A DNA stretch of 38,403 nt. Source: an uncultured Oscillospiraceae bacterium (GTDB lineage: Bacteria > Bacillota > Clostridia > Oscillospirales > Oscillospiraceae). Below, one piece after another: positions 8,853-16,730 of this stretch. The stretch is from the NCBI GenBank assembly GCA_949841355.1, contig CATKZP010000022.1, positions 1 through 38,403 of the forward strand, given 5' to 3'. The notes under the pieces are model-generated. The model made no database searches. It saw nothing but the letters and a program-made list of their open reading frames with translations, and was not told the origin of the DNA. Position numbers and translations under genes: made by a program. Each line of letters starts with the position of its first letter. The stretch's first letter is position 1.

Positions 8853-10244
8853 TCAGAATTGGAAGTAGATGAACGTACCCGCCCCGCCGCCGTCCAGCCG
8901 GATGAGCCAGGCCGCCGCGACGGACAGCAGGAAATAAACCAGGGTCATGTCCTGGGGCCGCTCCTCTCCCCAGCCAAGCCGGTCCACAGCGGGGAGCAGG
9001 GTTAGGGTGAGGGCCAGCCGGACTGCGTCCATCGCGGTCAGTCCCAGGCAGGCCAGCCCCGCCGGGAGGTCCCAGGGGGAGAACAGCCGCCCCAACAGCA
9101 GGGCCGCGTGGCCCAGGCTGTCCGCCCGGAAGAAAATCCAGCAGAGGGACACGGCGGCGAAGGTGAGGGCAAGCTCTAAGCCCTTCCCGGCCCTGGAACG
9201 GGCGGGGCCGATCCCCGCCCGGCGGGCCAGCAGCTCCCCGGCGAACAGCAGCCCGTGAAGCAGGCCCCAGACTGCGAAGGACCACTCCGCGCCATGCCAC
9301 AGCCCGCTGAGGGCAAACACCGCAAAGACGGCCAGCAGCTGCCGCCCCAATCCCTTGCGGCTCCCTCCCAGGGGGATATACACGTAATCCGTAAACCAGC
9401 GGCCCAGGCTCACGTGCCACCGCCGCCAGAAGTCCCGGAAGCCCCGGGCCAGATAGGGCCGGTGGAAATTGCGCAGCAGCCGCACCCCCAGCAGCCGGGC
9501 GCTGCCTGCGGCGATCTCGGAGTAGCCCGCGAAATCGCAGTAGATCTGCACGGCGAACAGGAGGGTGGCCAAAAACACCGCGCTGCCGTCGGGCGCGGGG
9601 GCGGAATAGACCGCCGTGACGAACCTCCCGCAGAAGTCGGCAATCACCACCTTGCGGAAAAAGCCGCTCAGCACCAGCCGCAGCCCGGCCACCCCGTCCT
9701 CCCGGCATGGGCGGCGCTCCGCCCGGAGCTGGGGGAGCAGATCCCCCGCCCGCTCGATGGGCCCCGCCACCAGCTGGGGGAAGAAGGCAAGGTACAGGGT
9801 GAGATAGCCAGGGTGCCGCTCCGGCTCCAGCCGCCCCCGGTACGCATCGATGACGTAGGAGACGGCCTGGAAGGTGTAGAAGGAACAGCCCACCGGGAGG
9901 ATGATGTCCCAGGCGTCCCACGTCCCGCCCAGCAGGGCGGACATGCTGCCCGCCAGGAAGTTGAAATACTTGAAATATCCCAGCAGCCCGAAGCACACCG
10001 TCAGGGCCAACCCCAGCGCCAGCCGCCGGAGGACGGGATGCCTCCACCGTCCCAGGGCCAGCCCGGACAGCCACACCGCCCCCGCTTCCGCCAGCAGCAG
10101 GCCGGTGAGGGGGACGCTCCAGCTGGCGTAAAAGAACAGGCTGGCCGAGAGCAGCACCGCCCACCGCCCCCGGTGGGTGCAAAGCCAGTGCAGTAGGACG
10201 GCGGCGGGGAGGAACAGCAGATAGGCGGCGGAATCAAAGCTCAT
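8853..10244 (-). CDS. MBOAT family membrane O-acyltransferase (AlgI/DltB-like)
   Basis: This is a 463-residue polytopic membrane protein of the MBOAT superfamily. Family hallmarks are visible: ILPVGCSFYTFQAVSYVIDAYRG (residues 114-136), the conserved FPQLVAGPI stretch near 155, FWRRWHVSLGRWF around His277, and the catalytic His317 in SGLWHGAEW followed by WGLLHG. These enzymes move an acyl group, usually acetyl, across the membrane to a surface glycan or to a partner SGNH protein, here probably the product of the next gene. The start is ATG 10244 with GGAGG upstream. Its ATGA overlaps the stop of the 77-residue membrane protein by four bases, indicating translational coupling. The coding frame continues open upstream, but that extension is antisense-like low-quality sequence without a ribosome binding site. 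Confidence 0.9.
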   Translation of the reverse strand: MSFDSAAYLLFLPAAVLLHWLCTHRGRWAVLLSASLFFYASWSVPLTGLLLAEAGAVWLSGLALGRWRHPVLRRLALGLALTVCFGLLGYFKYFNFLAGSMSALLGGTWDAWDIILPVGCSFYTFQAVSYVIDAYRGRLEPERHPGYLTLYLAFFPQLVAGPIERAGDLLPQLRAERRPCREDGVAGLRLVLSGFFRKVVIADFCGRFVTAVYSAPAPDGSAVFLATLLFAVQIYCDFAGYSEIAAGSARLLGVRLLRNFHRPYLARGFRDFWRRWHVSLGRWFTDYVYIPLGGSRKGLGRQLLAVFAVFALSGLWHGAEWSFAVWGLLHGLLFAGELLARRAGIGPARSRAGKGLELALTFAAVSLCWIFFRADSLGHAALLLGRLFSPWDLPAGLACLGLTAMDAVRLALTLTLLPAVDRLGWGEERPQDMTLVYFLLSVAAAWLIRLDGGGAGTFIYFQF

Positions 10245-10474
10245 GATCCCGCCCCCCTCCGCCGGGGGGCGGCGGAGATCAGCAGCAGGATCAGCGCAGC
10301 GGCCAGCACCCTGTCCAGCCCCGTGCCGTCCACCAGGGCGCACACGGTGCCCCCGGCCCACAGCAGCCCGCCCAGGAAGGACGGGACGAACTGACGCCGT
10401 ACCGTGCCCCAAACCGTCAGCACGGCCGCGGCCAGGTAGAGTGCCAGCGCCAGGGGGGATTGCAGAAGCTCCAT
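10241..10474 (-). CDS. Small two- to three-helix membrane protein
   Basis: This 77-residue hydrophobic protein has helices at about residues 5-24, 33-47 and 54-67 and a basic tail RRRGAGS. No family is recognised. It is placed between the sugar transporter (22 bases upstream) and the MBOAT gene, with which its stop codon overlaps, so it is made from the same message. It could be an accessory subunit of the acyltransferase or transporter; this is inference from position only. The reading frame is supported by the ATGA junction and by hydrophobic periodicity rather than by homology. Confidence 0.55.
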   Translation of the reverse strand: MELLQSPLALALYLAAAVLTVWGTVRRQFVPSFLGGLLWAGGTVCALVDGTGLDRVLAAALILLLISAAPRRRGAGS

Positions 10475-10496
10475 AGCCTGCCCTCCGTCTTGTCTC

Positions 10497-11957
10497 TTAC
10501 TCCGCCTGCTTCCGGCGCTCCTGGATGGCCTTCTGTTCCTCGGGGAGGTTCTTCTCCACCGTCCACAGCAGCATCAGCACCGCGCACAGGGCATAGGCCA
10601 CGGTCTCGATCCAGATGTAGCTGACGCCGATGGTGGACTGGACCGCCGCAGTCTGGGTCAAACCGGCGGCGCTGTCCGCGCCGGGGGCCACATAACCCGC
10701 ACCCCCCAGCATGGCCATGAAGATGGCGTTGCACACGGGGGTGGCCGCCACCATCACCGAGCTGTAGATGGACATGGTGAGCCCATCGGTGCGGATGCCG
10801 CTCTTAAATTCGATGTGGTCGATGACGTCGGCCAGCATGGCCAAGACCAGGTAGGCGGCGGGCGCGGAGCCCAGGCATTTCAGCGCCACGCCGATGGCCA
10901 CAGGCACGATGTTCCCGTTGCCCAGCCCGGCGATGACGCCGCCGGCCACGCCAATCATCATGCCCGCCATGGTGACCAGCCGCTTGCTGAACTTATTGAC
11001 CAGGGGCACCACCACCGCCGCGGCCAGCGCCATGGGAATGGCACCCAGCACCGCAAGGATGGTCTGGGCCGCGCCCCAGTTGATGCTCCCCGACGCGCCG
11101 ATAACCCACTGGCAGAAATAGCTCATGGAGCCATTCTTCATGGCGCCGCTGCACTGGAAGGCAAGGTAGAACAGGATGACCAGCCACCACCACCGTTCGC
11201 TGGTGACGGCCTTGAGCTGCGTCCCCATGGAGGCGGTCTTGACCTGTGCGGCGCTGGACTGCCCCAGGCTCTCCTCGGTGACCCGCTCCCGGGTGAAGCG
11301 GAACTGGAGGTAGATGGTGAGCGCGGAGAAAACCGCCACCCCCAGCATCACCAGGAACCACATATTCTGGTCTTCCTTCATCACATTGGACACCAGCACC
11401 GGGAAGATCATGGAGCCCACGCCCATAACACCCAAGCCGGCCACGTTGGTAAAAGAGGCCAGAGCTCCCCGCTGCCGGCTGTTCCGGGTGGACACGGGCA
11501 CCAGGGTGGAGTTGGCGGTGTTGTAGATGGGGTAGGCTACCGCATAGTAGAGGTTGTAGGCGACGGCGACCCACACCATTTTTGCCGCTCCCTCAAAGGG
11601 GACGATGAACATCAGCACGCTGGACACGCTGAGGGTGAGGGCGGACAGCAGAATCCAGGGCCTGGCCTTGCCCACCAGAGCGCGTGTGCGCTCGATGAGC
11701 TGGCCCACGATGAGGTTGGCCGCCACGATCAGAAGGGTGGACACCAGCTGGAGGGCGGACAGGAAGCCGGTGTCCAGCCGCAGCACGTCGGTGAGGTATT
11801 TGTTGAGGAAGCTGGTGAAGATGCCGGAGGACAGCAGGGCCCCGAAGGGGCCGATGAAGTAGCCCAGCAGCATTTCCGGCAGCTTCACCTCCGGAGATTT
11901 GACCAGCGAACCGGTCAACGGGGTGCTCCAGAAGTTGTTTCCGTTTTGTCTGCTCAT
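10497..11957 (-). CDS. GPH-family (MelB-like) sugar:cation symporter
   Basis: This is a 486-residue MFS-type transporter with about 12 membrane helices. The sequence after helix 2, GQLIERTRALVGKARPW, corresponds to the conserved glycoside-pentoside-hexuronide family loop (D..TR.R.G.YRPW), although the usual aspartate is replaced. The family imports sugars or short oligosaccharides with Na+ or H+. The start ATG has AAAGGA ten bases upstream. It heads the leftward operon that continues with the small membrane protein, MBOAT, SGNH-repeat, GH2 and GH78 genes, and is preceded by its own promoter and by a terminator for the GH3 operon. It is probably the importer of the rhamnose-containing oligosaccharide attacked by the cytosolic GH2, GH43 and GH78 enzymes. 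The exact substrate cannot be read from sequence. Confidence 0.85.
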   Translation of the reverse strand: MSRQNGNNFWSTPLTGSLVKSPEVKLPEMLLGYFIGPFGALLSSGIFTSFLNKYLTDVLRLDTGFLSALQLVSTLLIVAANLIVGQLIERTRALVGKARPWILLSALTLSVSSVLMFIVPFEGAAKMVWVAVAYNLYYAVAYPIYNTANSTLVPVSTRNSRQRGALASFTNVAGLGVMGVGSMIFPVLVSNVMKEDQNMWFLVMLGVAVFSALTIYLQFRFTRERVTEESLGQSSAAQVKTASMGTQLKAVTSERWWWLVILFYLAFQCSGAMKNGSMSYFCQWVIGASGSINWGAAQTILAVLGAIPMALAAAVVVPLVNKFSKRLVTMAGMMIGVAGGVIAGLGNGNIVPVAIGVALKCLGSAPAAYLVLAMLADVIDHIEFKSGIRTDGLTMSIYSSVMVAATPVCNAIFMAMLGGAGYVAPGADSAAGLTQTAAVQSTIGVSYIWIETVAYALCAVLMLLWTVEKNLPEEQKAIQERRKQAE

Positions 11958-11998
11958 ATGCCTAACGTCCTTTCCCGGGTTTCATGATTGGCGGCTAT

Positions 11999-12027
11999 AG
12001 CATACCCCATCGGGGGGCGGGCCGCAA
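11999..12027 (-). promoter_or_regulatory. Candidate promoter of the transporter operon
   Basis: On the minus strand, TTGCGG (12027-12022) is followed by 17 bases and TATGCT (12004-11999), with the transporter ATG about 40 bases downstream. It lies just after the terminator of the GH3 operon, which fits an independent transcription start. The -35 is a partial match, so regulation is plausible, but I see no copy of the 17-base element found at the other two promoters. Confidence 0.45.
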
Positions 12028-12033
12028 GCCCCT

Positions 12034-12080
12034 TTTTGAGCAAAACGTCCGGGAGAACGCCTGACTTGTTCTCCCGGACG
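12034..12080 (-). terminator. Intrinsic terminator of the GH3 operon
   Basis: A perfect 13-base inverted repeat (12046-12058 and 12068-12080, 9-base loop) is followed in the minus direction by TTTTG. It starts 16 bases beyond the stop of the four-helix membrane protein and precedes the transporter promoter. Confidence 0.8.
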
Positions 12081-12096
12081 CCGGCGTATTGTGGGA

Positions 12097-12576
12097 TTAC
12101 TGTTCCTTCTTCCGCAGTGTGCAGAACGTGCCTGCGATACCGATCACCATGGCCACGGCAAGACACGCCATGTTGGCGATGGTGCCGGTGGCGGAGGCCA
12201 GGTTGGCGGGGGTCTGCACCTCCAAGATCACATCCGCATTGGAGAAGTAGATGAAACCCAGACCTTCGGCGCGGGCGGCCACTAGGTTGGCCAGGCACAG
12301 GGTCAGCAGCACCGGGGCCGCGATCTGGAGCGCCCCCTGGACCAGGGCCACCGCAGTGGCGGCGGGGCCGGACAGCTTCGCCTGGCCCAGCACGATGGCT
12401 GCGACCAGCGCGGCCACGGCCAGCACGCAAAACACGGTCAGATTGGACACAGCGGCGTTCTGGAAATAGCCCGCGCTACCGATGTTTACGGTGTAGACGA
12501 TGACAGATACCAGGGCCATCACGGCGGCCACCAAGGTGATCCATGCGCCTACGGAGAATTTCTTGATGACGTTCAT
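12097..12576 (-). CDS. Four-helix membrane protein paired with the GH3 enzyme
   Basis: This 159-residue protein has four predicted membrane helices (about 10-27, 44-64, 72-98 and 129-150), with a 30-residue polar loop between helices 3 and 4 (about residues 100-128) that should be extracellular, and a basic tail LRKKEQ. No catalytic motif is visible and I do not recognise a named family. Its start is only 2 bases from the stop of the membrane-anchored GH3 gene, and a terminator follows directly, so the two form a dicistronic unit. A role in holding the GH3 enzyme at the membrane, or in passing its products on, is inferred from this pairing alone. Confidence 0.7.
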   Translation of the reverse strand: MNVIKKFSVGAWITLVAAVMALVSVIVYTVNIGSAGYFQNAAVSNLTVFCVLAVAALVAAIVLGQAKLSGPAATAVALVQGALQIAAPVLLTLCLANLVAARAEGLGFIYFSNADVILEVQTPANLASATGTIANMACLAVAMVIGIAGTFCTLRKKEQ

Positions 12577-12578
12577 GG

Positions 12579-15500
12579 TCAGACCTCCTCCTTCTTCTTG
12601 TCAGGGATCACAGTGAGGATCACCCAGGCTGCGGCGGTGGCGGCGCACAGCGCGCCGCTGACATACTTGGCGTTGCGCAGGGCCACGTCCCACCAGGTAT
12701 CCACCCGCTCGGTGGACACATTCATGATGGCGCTGTTGGCGTAGGTGTAAAGCTGGTACTTCAGGTTCTGCCGGGCCTGCTCCACCAGTGCGGAGTCGTT
12801 CTCCACGGTGGCGGGGGAGATATAGGCCCAGGTGGCGTCCACGCCGCCCTTGCCCAGGGTGATGTGGTTGTCGTCACCGCCGAAGTCGGCCACCTGGGTA
12901 ATGCCTGCCATGACCATGGACTCAGCGTTGAAATAGTACTTGTTATTCATCATGTCGGTGGAGATCAGGCCGGTGTAGCCCCACTCGTCCCGCAGGATCT
13001 TCTGGAGCATCCCCACATGATGGGAGGCGTTGGTGGCGCCGATGCGGTTGAAGGCGATCATGACGGCCATGCCGTCCGCGTCCTCTAGCCCGCCCTGGAA
13101 GCAGCGCAGGTCGGTCTCCCGGAACTTCTGCTCGTTCATGTAGGCGGAGACGCCGCCACGGTTATGCTCCTGGTCATTGAAGCCCATGTGCTTGGGGCCG
13201 TTGAGTATGCCCATATCGGCGCAGCCCTGGAGGATGCCGTAGCCCATCCGATTGGACAGCATGGGGTCCTCGGAGATGTACTCGTAGTTGCGACCGTTGT
13301 AGGGGGTGCGGCGCTGGGTCAAACCGGTGCCCCACAGGTGGTACCGCTGGAGCCACAGGCCGGAATTGCCCTCCACCCGGCCCCATTCATAGGCCAGCTC
13401 TGGGTTAAAGGAAGAGGCCAGCAGGGTCTGGGAGTGAACGTTGAAGCGGTAGCCCGTCTCCTCGTGGGTGGCGGTGAAGCCGCTGACGCCCTCGTTCTGG
13501 ATGACGATGGGGTTTTCCACATTGGTCAGCACGTCGGACCGGCTGCCGCCGTGGATGACCGCGCCCACCGCCTCGTCGATGGTGATGGAGGACACCAGAG
13601 TGTCCCAGAAGGCGTCGGTGACGTTTTCCAGCTGCTCATACTGGATGTTGGTGGTGTCAAAGCGCACGCCCTTGTCGCCGCCCTCGGTGGCGGGGCTGTT
13701 ATTCTGGATGGTGTAGGTTTCGCCCCGCAGCTCGGCGATCCACTCGTCCTTTTTCGGGCTGTCCGCCAGCTTAATCTCCACATCGGTATTGTAGTTGATG
13801 GGGTAGGTGCCCTCCCAGTCATGACGGGAGAGGTAGGTGACGGTGTTTGTACCGGTCCAGTAGTTCAGGTCGGCGGTCTCGGCCACATTGGTCACCTTGA
13901 CGCCGTTCTCCACCGAGAAGGTGTCGGTGTCCAGCGCGTTCACATTCCAGCTCACCACCGCGCCATTGGCCTCGGCGTCCATGCCGTCGGCGGCAGTCTT
14001 GCCCTGGTGGGCCAGGAAGTTATTCACGGCGGCGTGGGCGCCGGGAGCGGCGGTGAACAGGTAGTCCCCCGCGTCCAGGATGTAGGTCTTGGCGTTGGTA
14101 TAGTCATAGCTGGCCAGGTACTTGGCGGGGACGGTGATGGTCACCTCCACGCTGCCGCCGGCGGGCACCTGGACCTTGGCGGAGTTGAGGAACATGACGG
14201 CGGACTTCTCCACACCGTTCTGCCTGTCGTAGTCGGTATAGGGCTGCTGGACGTACAGCTGGGCCAGGAAGGAGCCGTCCTGGCTGCTGTTGTTCTTCAG
14301 CTCCACCACGGCGGTGACGTTCCCCTCGGGGGTCTTGTCCACGTCCACGCGCTTGAGGGTTTGGGTGTAATCCAGATAGGACAGGCCGTGGCCGAAGGTG
14401 TAAAGCACCTCCTTGCCGTAATCCCAGGCGCTGTCCTGAGTGGCGCCCTTGGCGGAACCGGCCTTGGAGCCGGGGTTCATAATGGAATCGTAGTAGCGGG
14501 TCTCGTAATATTTGTAGCCCACGTAGATGCCCTCGGCCTCCACCACGAAGTGGCCGCCGTTGTAGGTGTTGCTGCCGCCGAAGGAGCCGGCGGTCTCGTT
14601 GCCGATCTCCACGCCGGGGTAGCGGGGATCGTCGCTGCGGGCCACGATTTCATAGTCGGCGTAGTAGCCGCCGCCGAAGTTCATCACGGCGGGGATGGAG
14701 GCGTTGTCCGCCACGTAGGTGTCGGGCAGCGCGCCGGTGGCGTTCACCTGGCCGGTGAGCACCCTGGCGATGCCGGTGCACTGGTAGTCGTTAATCACGC
14801 CGATGTAGGCGATGCCGTCCACCTCGTGGCCGCCGCCCTTGGCGATGTCCTTGAGCACCATGGTATTGCCGGAGTTGATGAGGACGACGACCTTGGAGCA
14901 GGTCTCCTTGGCGGCGTCAATCACGGCCAGCTCGTCGTCGGACAGGGCCAGGGGGTCCTTGCCGGTGGCGTTGCCCGCGAAGTCCAGAGCGGAGCCGGGG
15001 GCATAGGTATTGCCCTCGCCGGCGCCCCGGGCGAACACGCAGATGCCGGTGGTGCTGGCCTTGTCAATGGAGGACTTCCAGTCGGCGGGAGCGCCCAGCT
15101 CCCCGAATTTCTCGGGGGGAACCTCCACGATCTGGTACTGAGCCATGTCGCCGGGGGCGGCCACGTAGATATTGTCGTAGGCCACCTGGGTCTCCAGCTC
15201 GCCGGTCCAGCGGTTGGGGACCTCCTCGGTGTGCTTGTTGAGCACCTTCTCCAGGTAGAAGTCCCGGACGGTCTCGTTCACCTTCAGCCCCGCGTCGGTG
15301 AGGGCCTGGAGCAGGTCCACCGCGTCCTCATTGCCCGCCTTCAGATCGCCGGCGGTATAGGGATAGGGGGCGTAGGCCGCCAGGCCGAACAGGGCCACGG
15401 AGCCGCCCTCCGCCAGGGGGAGCGCGCCGTTGTCGTTCTTCATGATGACGGTGCCCTCCTCGCCTTCCCGGATGGCCAGGGCCTTTGCCGCGGCGATCAT

Positions 15501-15704
15501 CTCGTCGATGGTGGCGTAGTCGCTCTTGAAGCGGGCCGAGTCGGGGTCGGTGTTGGTGACGTAGCTCTGGGTGTGCAGCGCGTCGTCAATCCGGGTGCGG
15601 AAGGTATCCGCCACCCCGGCTCCCACTATGGCCAGCACCAGTACGCAGGCCATGACGGCCGCGACGCCCCGCATGACGGGCGCGAAACTTTTTGCTCTCA
15701 TCAT
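12579..15704 (-). CDS. Membrane-anchored GH3 glycoside hydrolase with swapped domain order
   Basis: This 1041-residue GH3 (beta-glucosidase-type) enzyme has its domains in swapped order. Residues 10-32 form an N-terminal membrane segment. The (alpha/beta)6 sandwich comes first (GTVIMKNDNGALPLAEGG near 84-101), then the fibronectin-type domain (FGHGLSYLDYTQTL, about 440-560), and the TIM-barrel part last (GRNYEYISEDPML, LNGPKHMGFNDQEHNR, LRDEWGYTGLISTDMMNN). The probable nucleophile is Asp917 in STDMM. A second membrane helix lies at about 1014-1033. The protein would therefore be held outside the cell by helices at both ends. Swapped GH3 enzymes are known from Ruminococcus albus and Butyrivibrio fibrisolvens. 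ATG 15704 or ATG 15701 could start; GGGAGG precedes both. It probably makes the first cut in an external beta-glycoside. Confidence 0.88.
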   Translation of the reverse strand: MMRAKSFAPVMRGVAAVMACVLVLAIVGAGVADTFRTRIDDALHTQSYVTNTDPDSARFKSDYATIDEMIAAAKALAIREGEEGTVIMKNDNGALPLAEGGSVALFGLAAYAPYPYTAGDLKAGNEDAVDLLQALTDAGLKVNETVRDFYLEKVLNKHTEEVPNRWTGELETQVAYDNIYVAAPGDMAQYQIVEVPPEKFGELGAPADWKSSIDKASTTGICVFARGAGEGNTYAPGSALDFAGNATGKDPLALSDDELAVIDAAKETCSKVVVLINSGNTMVLKDIAKGGGHEVDGIAYIGVINDYQCTGIARVLTGQVNATGALPDTYVADNASIPAVMNFGGGYYADYEIVARSDDPRYPGVEIGNETAGSFGGSNTYNGGHFVVEAEGIYVGYKYYETRYYDSIMNPGSKAGSAKGATQDSAWDYGKEVLYTFGHGLSYLDYTQTLKRVDVDKTPEGNVTAVVELKNNSSQDGSFLAQLYVQQPYTDYDRQNGVEKSAVMFLNSAKVQVPAGGSVEVTITVPAKYLASYDYTNAKTYILDAGDYLFTAAPGAHAAVNNFLAHQGKTAADGMDAEANGAVVSWNVNALDTDTFSVENGVKVTNVAETADLNYWTGTNTVTYLSRHDWEGTYPINYNTDVEIKLADSPKKDEWIAELRGETYTIQNNSPATEGGDKGVRFDTTNIQYEQLENVTDAFWDTLVSSITIDEAVGAVIHGGSRSDVLTNVENPIVIQNEGVSGFTATHEETGYRFNVHSQTLLASSFNPELAYEWGRVEGNSGLWLQRYHLWGTGLTQRRTPYNGRNYEYISEDPMLSNRMGYGILQGCADMGILNGPKHMGFNDQEHNRGGVSAYMNEQKFRETDLRCFQGGLEDADGMAVMIAFNRIGATNASHHVGMLQKILRDEWGYTGLISTDMMNNKYYFNAESMVMAGITQVADFGGDDNHITLGKGGVDATWAYISPATVENDSALVEQARQNLKYQLYTYANSAIMNVSTERVDTWWDVALRNAKYVSGALCAATAAAWVILTVIPDKKKEEV

Positions 15705-15782
15705 TATTCCTCCCTAATTTTTCATGCTGCCGGGGCCGGGGCCCCGCCGCCCGGCGCGCTGCGTCGGGCGGGAAGTGAGGCC

Positions 15783-15835
15783 AGTATAGCACGCCGCCGG
15801 GGCAAAAACCGTTTTTCACGCAAACGGTAGGTTTG
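15783..15835 (-). promoter_or_regulatory. GH3-operon promoter with activator-like site
   Basis: On the minus strand the -10 is TATACT (15788-15783) with an extended TGC before it; no good -35 is present. Instead the element CAAACCTACCGTTTGCG covers 15835-15819, and an inverted pair ACCGTTT (15808-15814) / AAACGGT (15822-15828) overlaps the -35 zone. Nearly the same 17 bases stand at the same distance from the GH43 promoter. This layout suggests an activator-dependent promoter. The 70-base leader down to the GH3 start is very GC-rich and can fold. Confidence 0.6.
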
Positions 15836-15939
15836 GAAGCGTATTCGGTAAAACGCCCGTGCCCGGCGTGCTGGCCCGGCAGCTTTTGTGCAAGTTGGAT
15901 ATTGAAGTTTTTGCCGCTTGGAAAATCTCACAGAAACTA

Positions 15940-15968
15940 TTCCAATTTCCCCTGCGGTCTGGTATACT
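15940..15968 (+). promoter_or_regulatory. Candidate promoter of the two-component operon
   Basis: TATACT at 15963-15968 with an extended TGG before it stands 17 bases after a weak TTCCAA (15940-15945). The response regulator ATG follows at 16020. The divergent GH3 promoter lies about 150 bases away. The rest of the 315-base intergenic space 15705-16019 shows no gene. Confidence 0.5.
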
Positions 15969-16019
15969 ATCTCCGTACAGCCTATTTTAGCACGGCAAAT
16001 TTGCGGGAGGTGTCAGTCT

Positions 16020-16730
16020 ATGGTACGCATTGCGCTGGTGGAGGACGACGCCAACTACCGGCAGGAGCTGACCGGGTATCTGAACCGCTTTTCCCAGGAG
16101 TGCGGGGAGCATTTTGCCATCTCCACCTTCTCCGACGGCGCCGAGGTGGCGGAGGGCTATACCGCCGGCTTCGACATCATTCTCATGGACATCGCCATGG
16201 CGTATATGGACGGGATGAGCGCCGCCGAGGCCATCCGCCGGGTGGATGACGAGGTGGTCATCATCTTCCTCACCAGTATGCCCCAATACGCCATGAAGGG
16301 CTATTCGGTGGGAGCGCTGGACTATGTGCTCAAGCCCGTGTCCTACTTCGCCTTCTCCCAGCGCATTCAGCGGGCCCTGGCGCGCATGGAGCGGCGGGCC
16401 AGGCGGTACATCTCCATCCCCTTCAAGGGGGGAATGCGCAAGCTGGCCGTGTCCCAGATCGCCTATGTGGAGGTGCAGGACCACGACCTGACCTACCACA
16501 TCGGCGGGGAGACCCTGCCCGCCAAGGGCACCCTGTCCGAGGCGGAGGCCCTGCTGGGCTCCCAGTCTTTTTTCCGCTGCAATAAGTGCTATCTGGTCAA
16601 CCTGGAATACGTGGACCGGGTGGACAACACCGCCATCTTCATCGGGGGGGACCGCATCCAGGTGAGCCGTGCCCGGAAGAAGGCGCTGATGGACGCGCTG
16701 AACAACTACATCAACGAGGTGAGCAAGTGA
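16020..16730 (+). CDS. LytTR-type response regulator
   Basis: This is a 236-residue AgrA/LytR-class regulator. The receiver domain (1-120) shows the acidic pocket in LVEDDAN, the phospho-acceptor Asp57 in IILMDIAM, Thr85 in FLTS and Lys105 in YVLKPVS. The LytTR DNA-binding domain (about 130-236) shows the typical YISIPFKGGMRKL...IAYVEVQDHDL, FFRCNKCYLVNLEYV and I.VSRARKKAL blocks. ATG 16020 is chosen because GGAGG lies 9 bases upstream and the receiver domain starts there; the open frame extends further back without a ribosome binding site. The stop TGA overlaps the kinase ATG by one base (TGATG). It probably controls the flanking glycan genes; LytTR proteins commonly bind sites with a core like ACCGTT, which occurs in the shared element near 15821 and 19649. 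Confidence 0.9.
   Translation: MVRIALVEDDANYRQELTGYLNRFSQECGEHFAISTFSDGAEVAEGYTAGFDIILMDIAMAYMDGMSAAEAIRRVDDEVVIIFLTSMPQYAMKGYSVGALDYVLKPVSYFAFSQRIQRALARMERRARRYISIPFKGGMRKLAVSQIAYVEVQDHDLTYHIGGETLPAKGTLSEAEALLGSQSFFRCNKCYLVNLEYVDRVDNTAIFIGGDRIQVSRARKKALMDALNNYINEVSK

Noticed and set aside
13164..15830. 888-codon open frame on the plus strand opposite the GH3 gene
   Set aside because: It mirrors the GC-rich codon pattern of the GH3 gene, is full of Gly/Val/His repeats and has no recognisable domain; the GH3 motifs on the minus strand are decisive.
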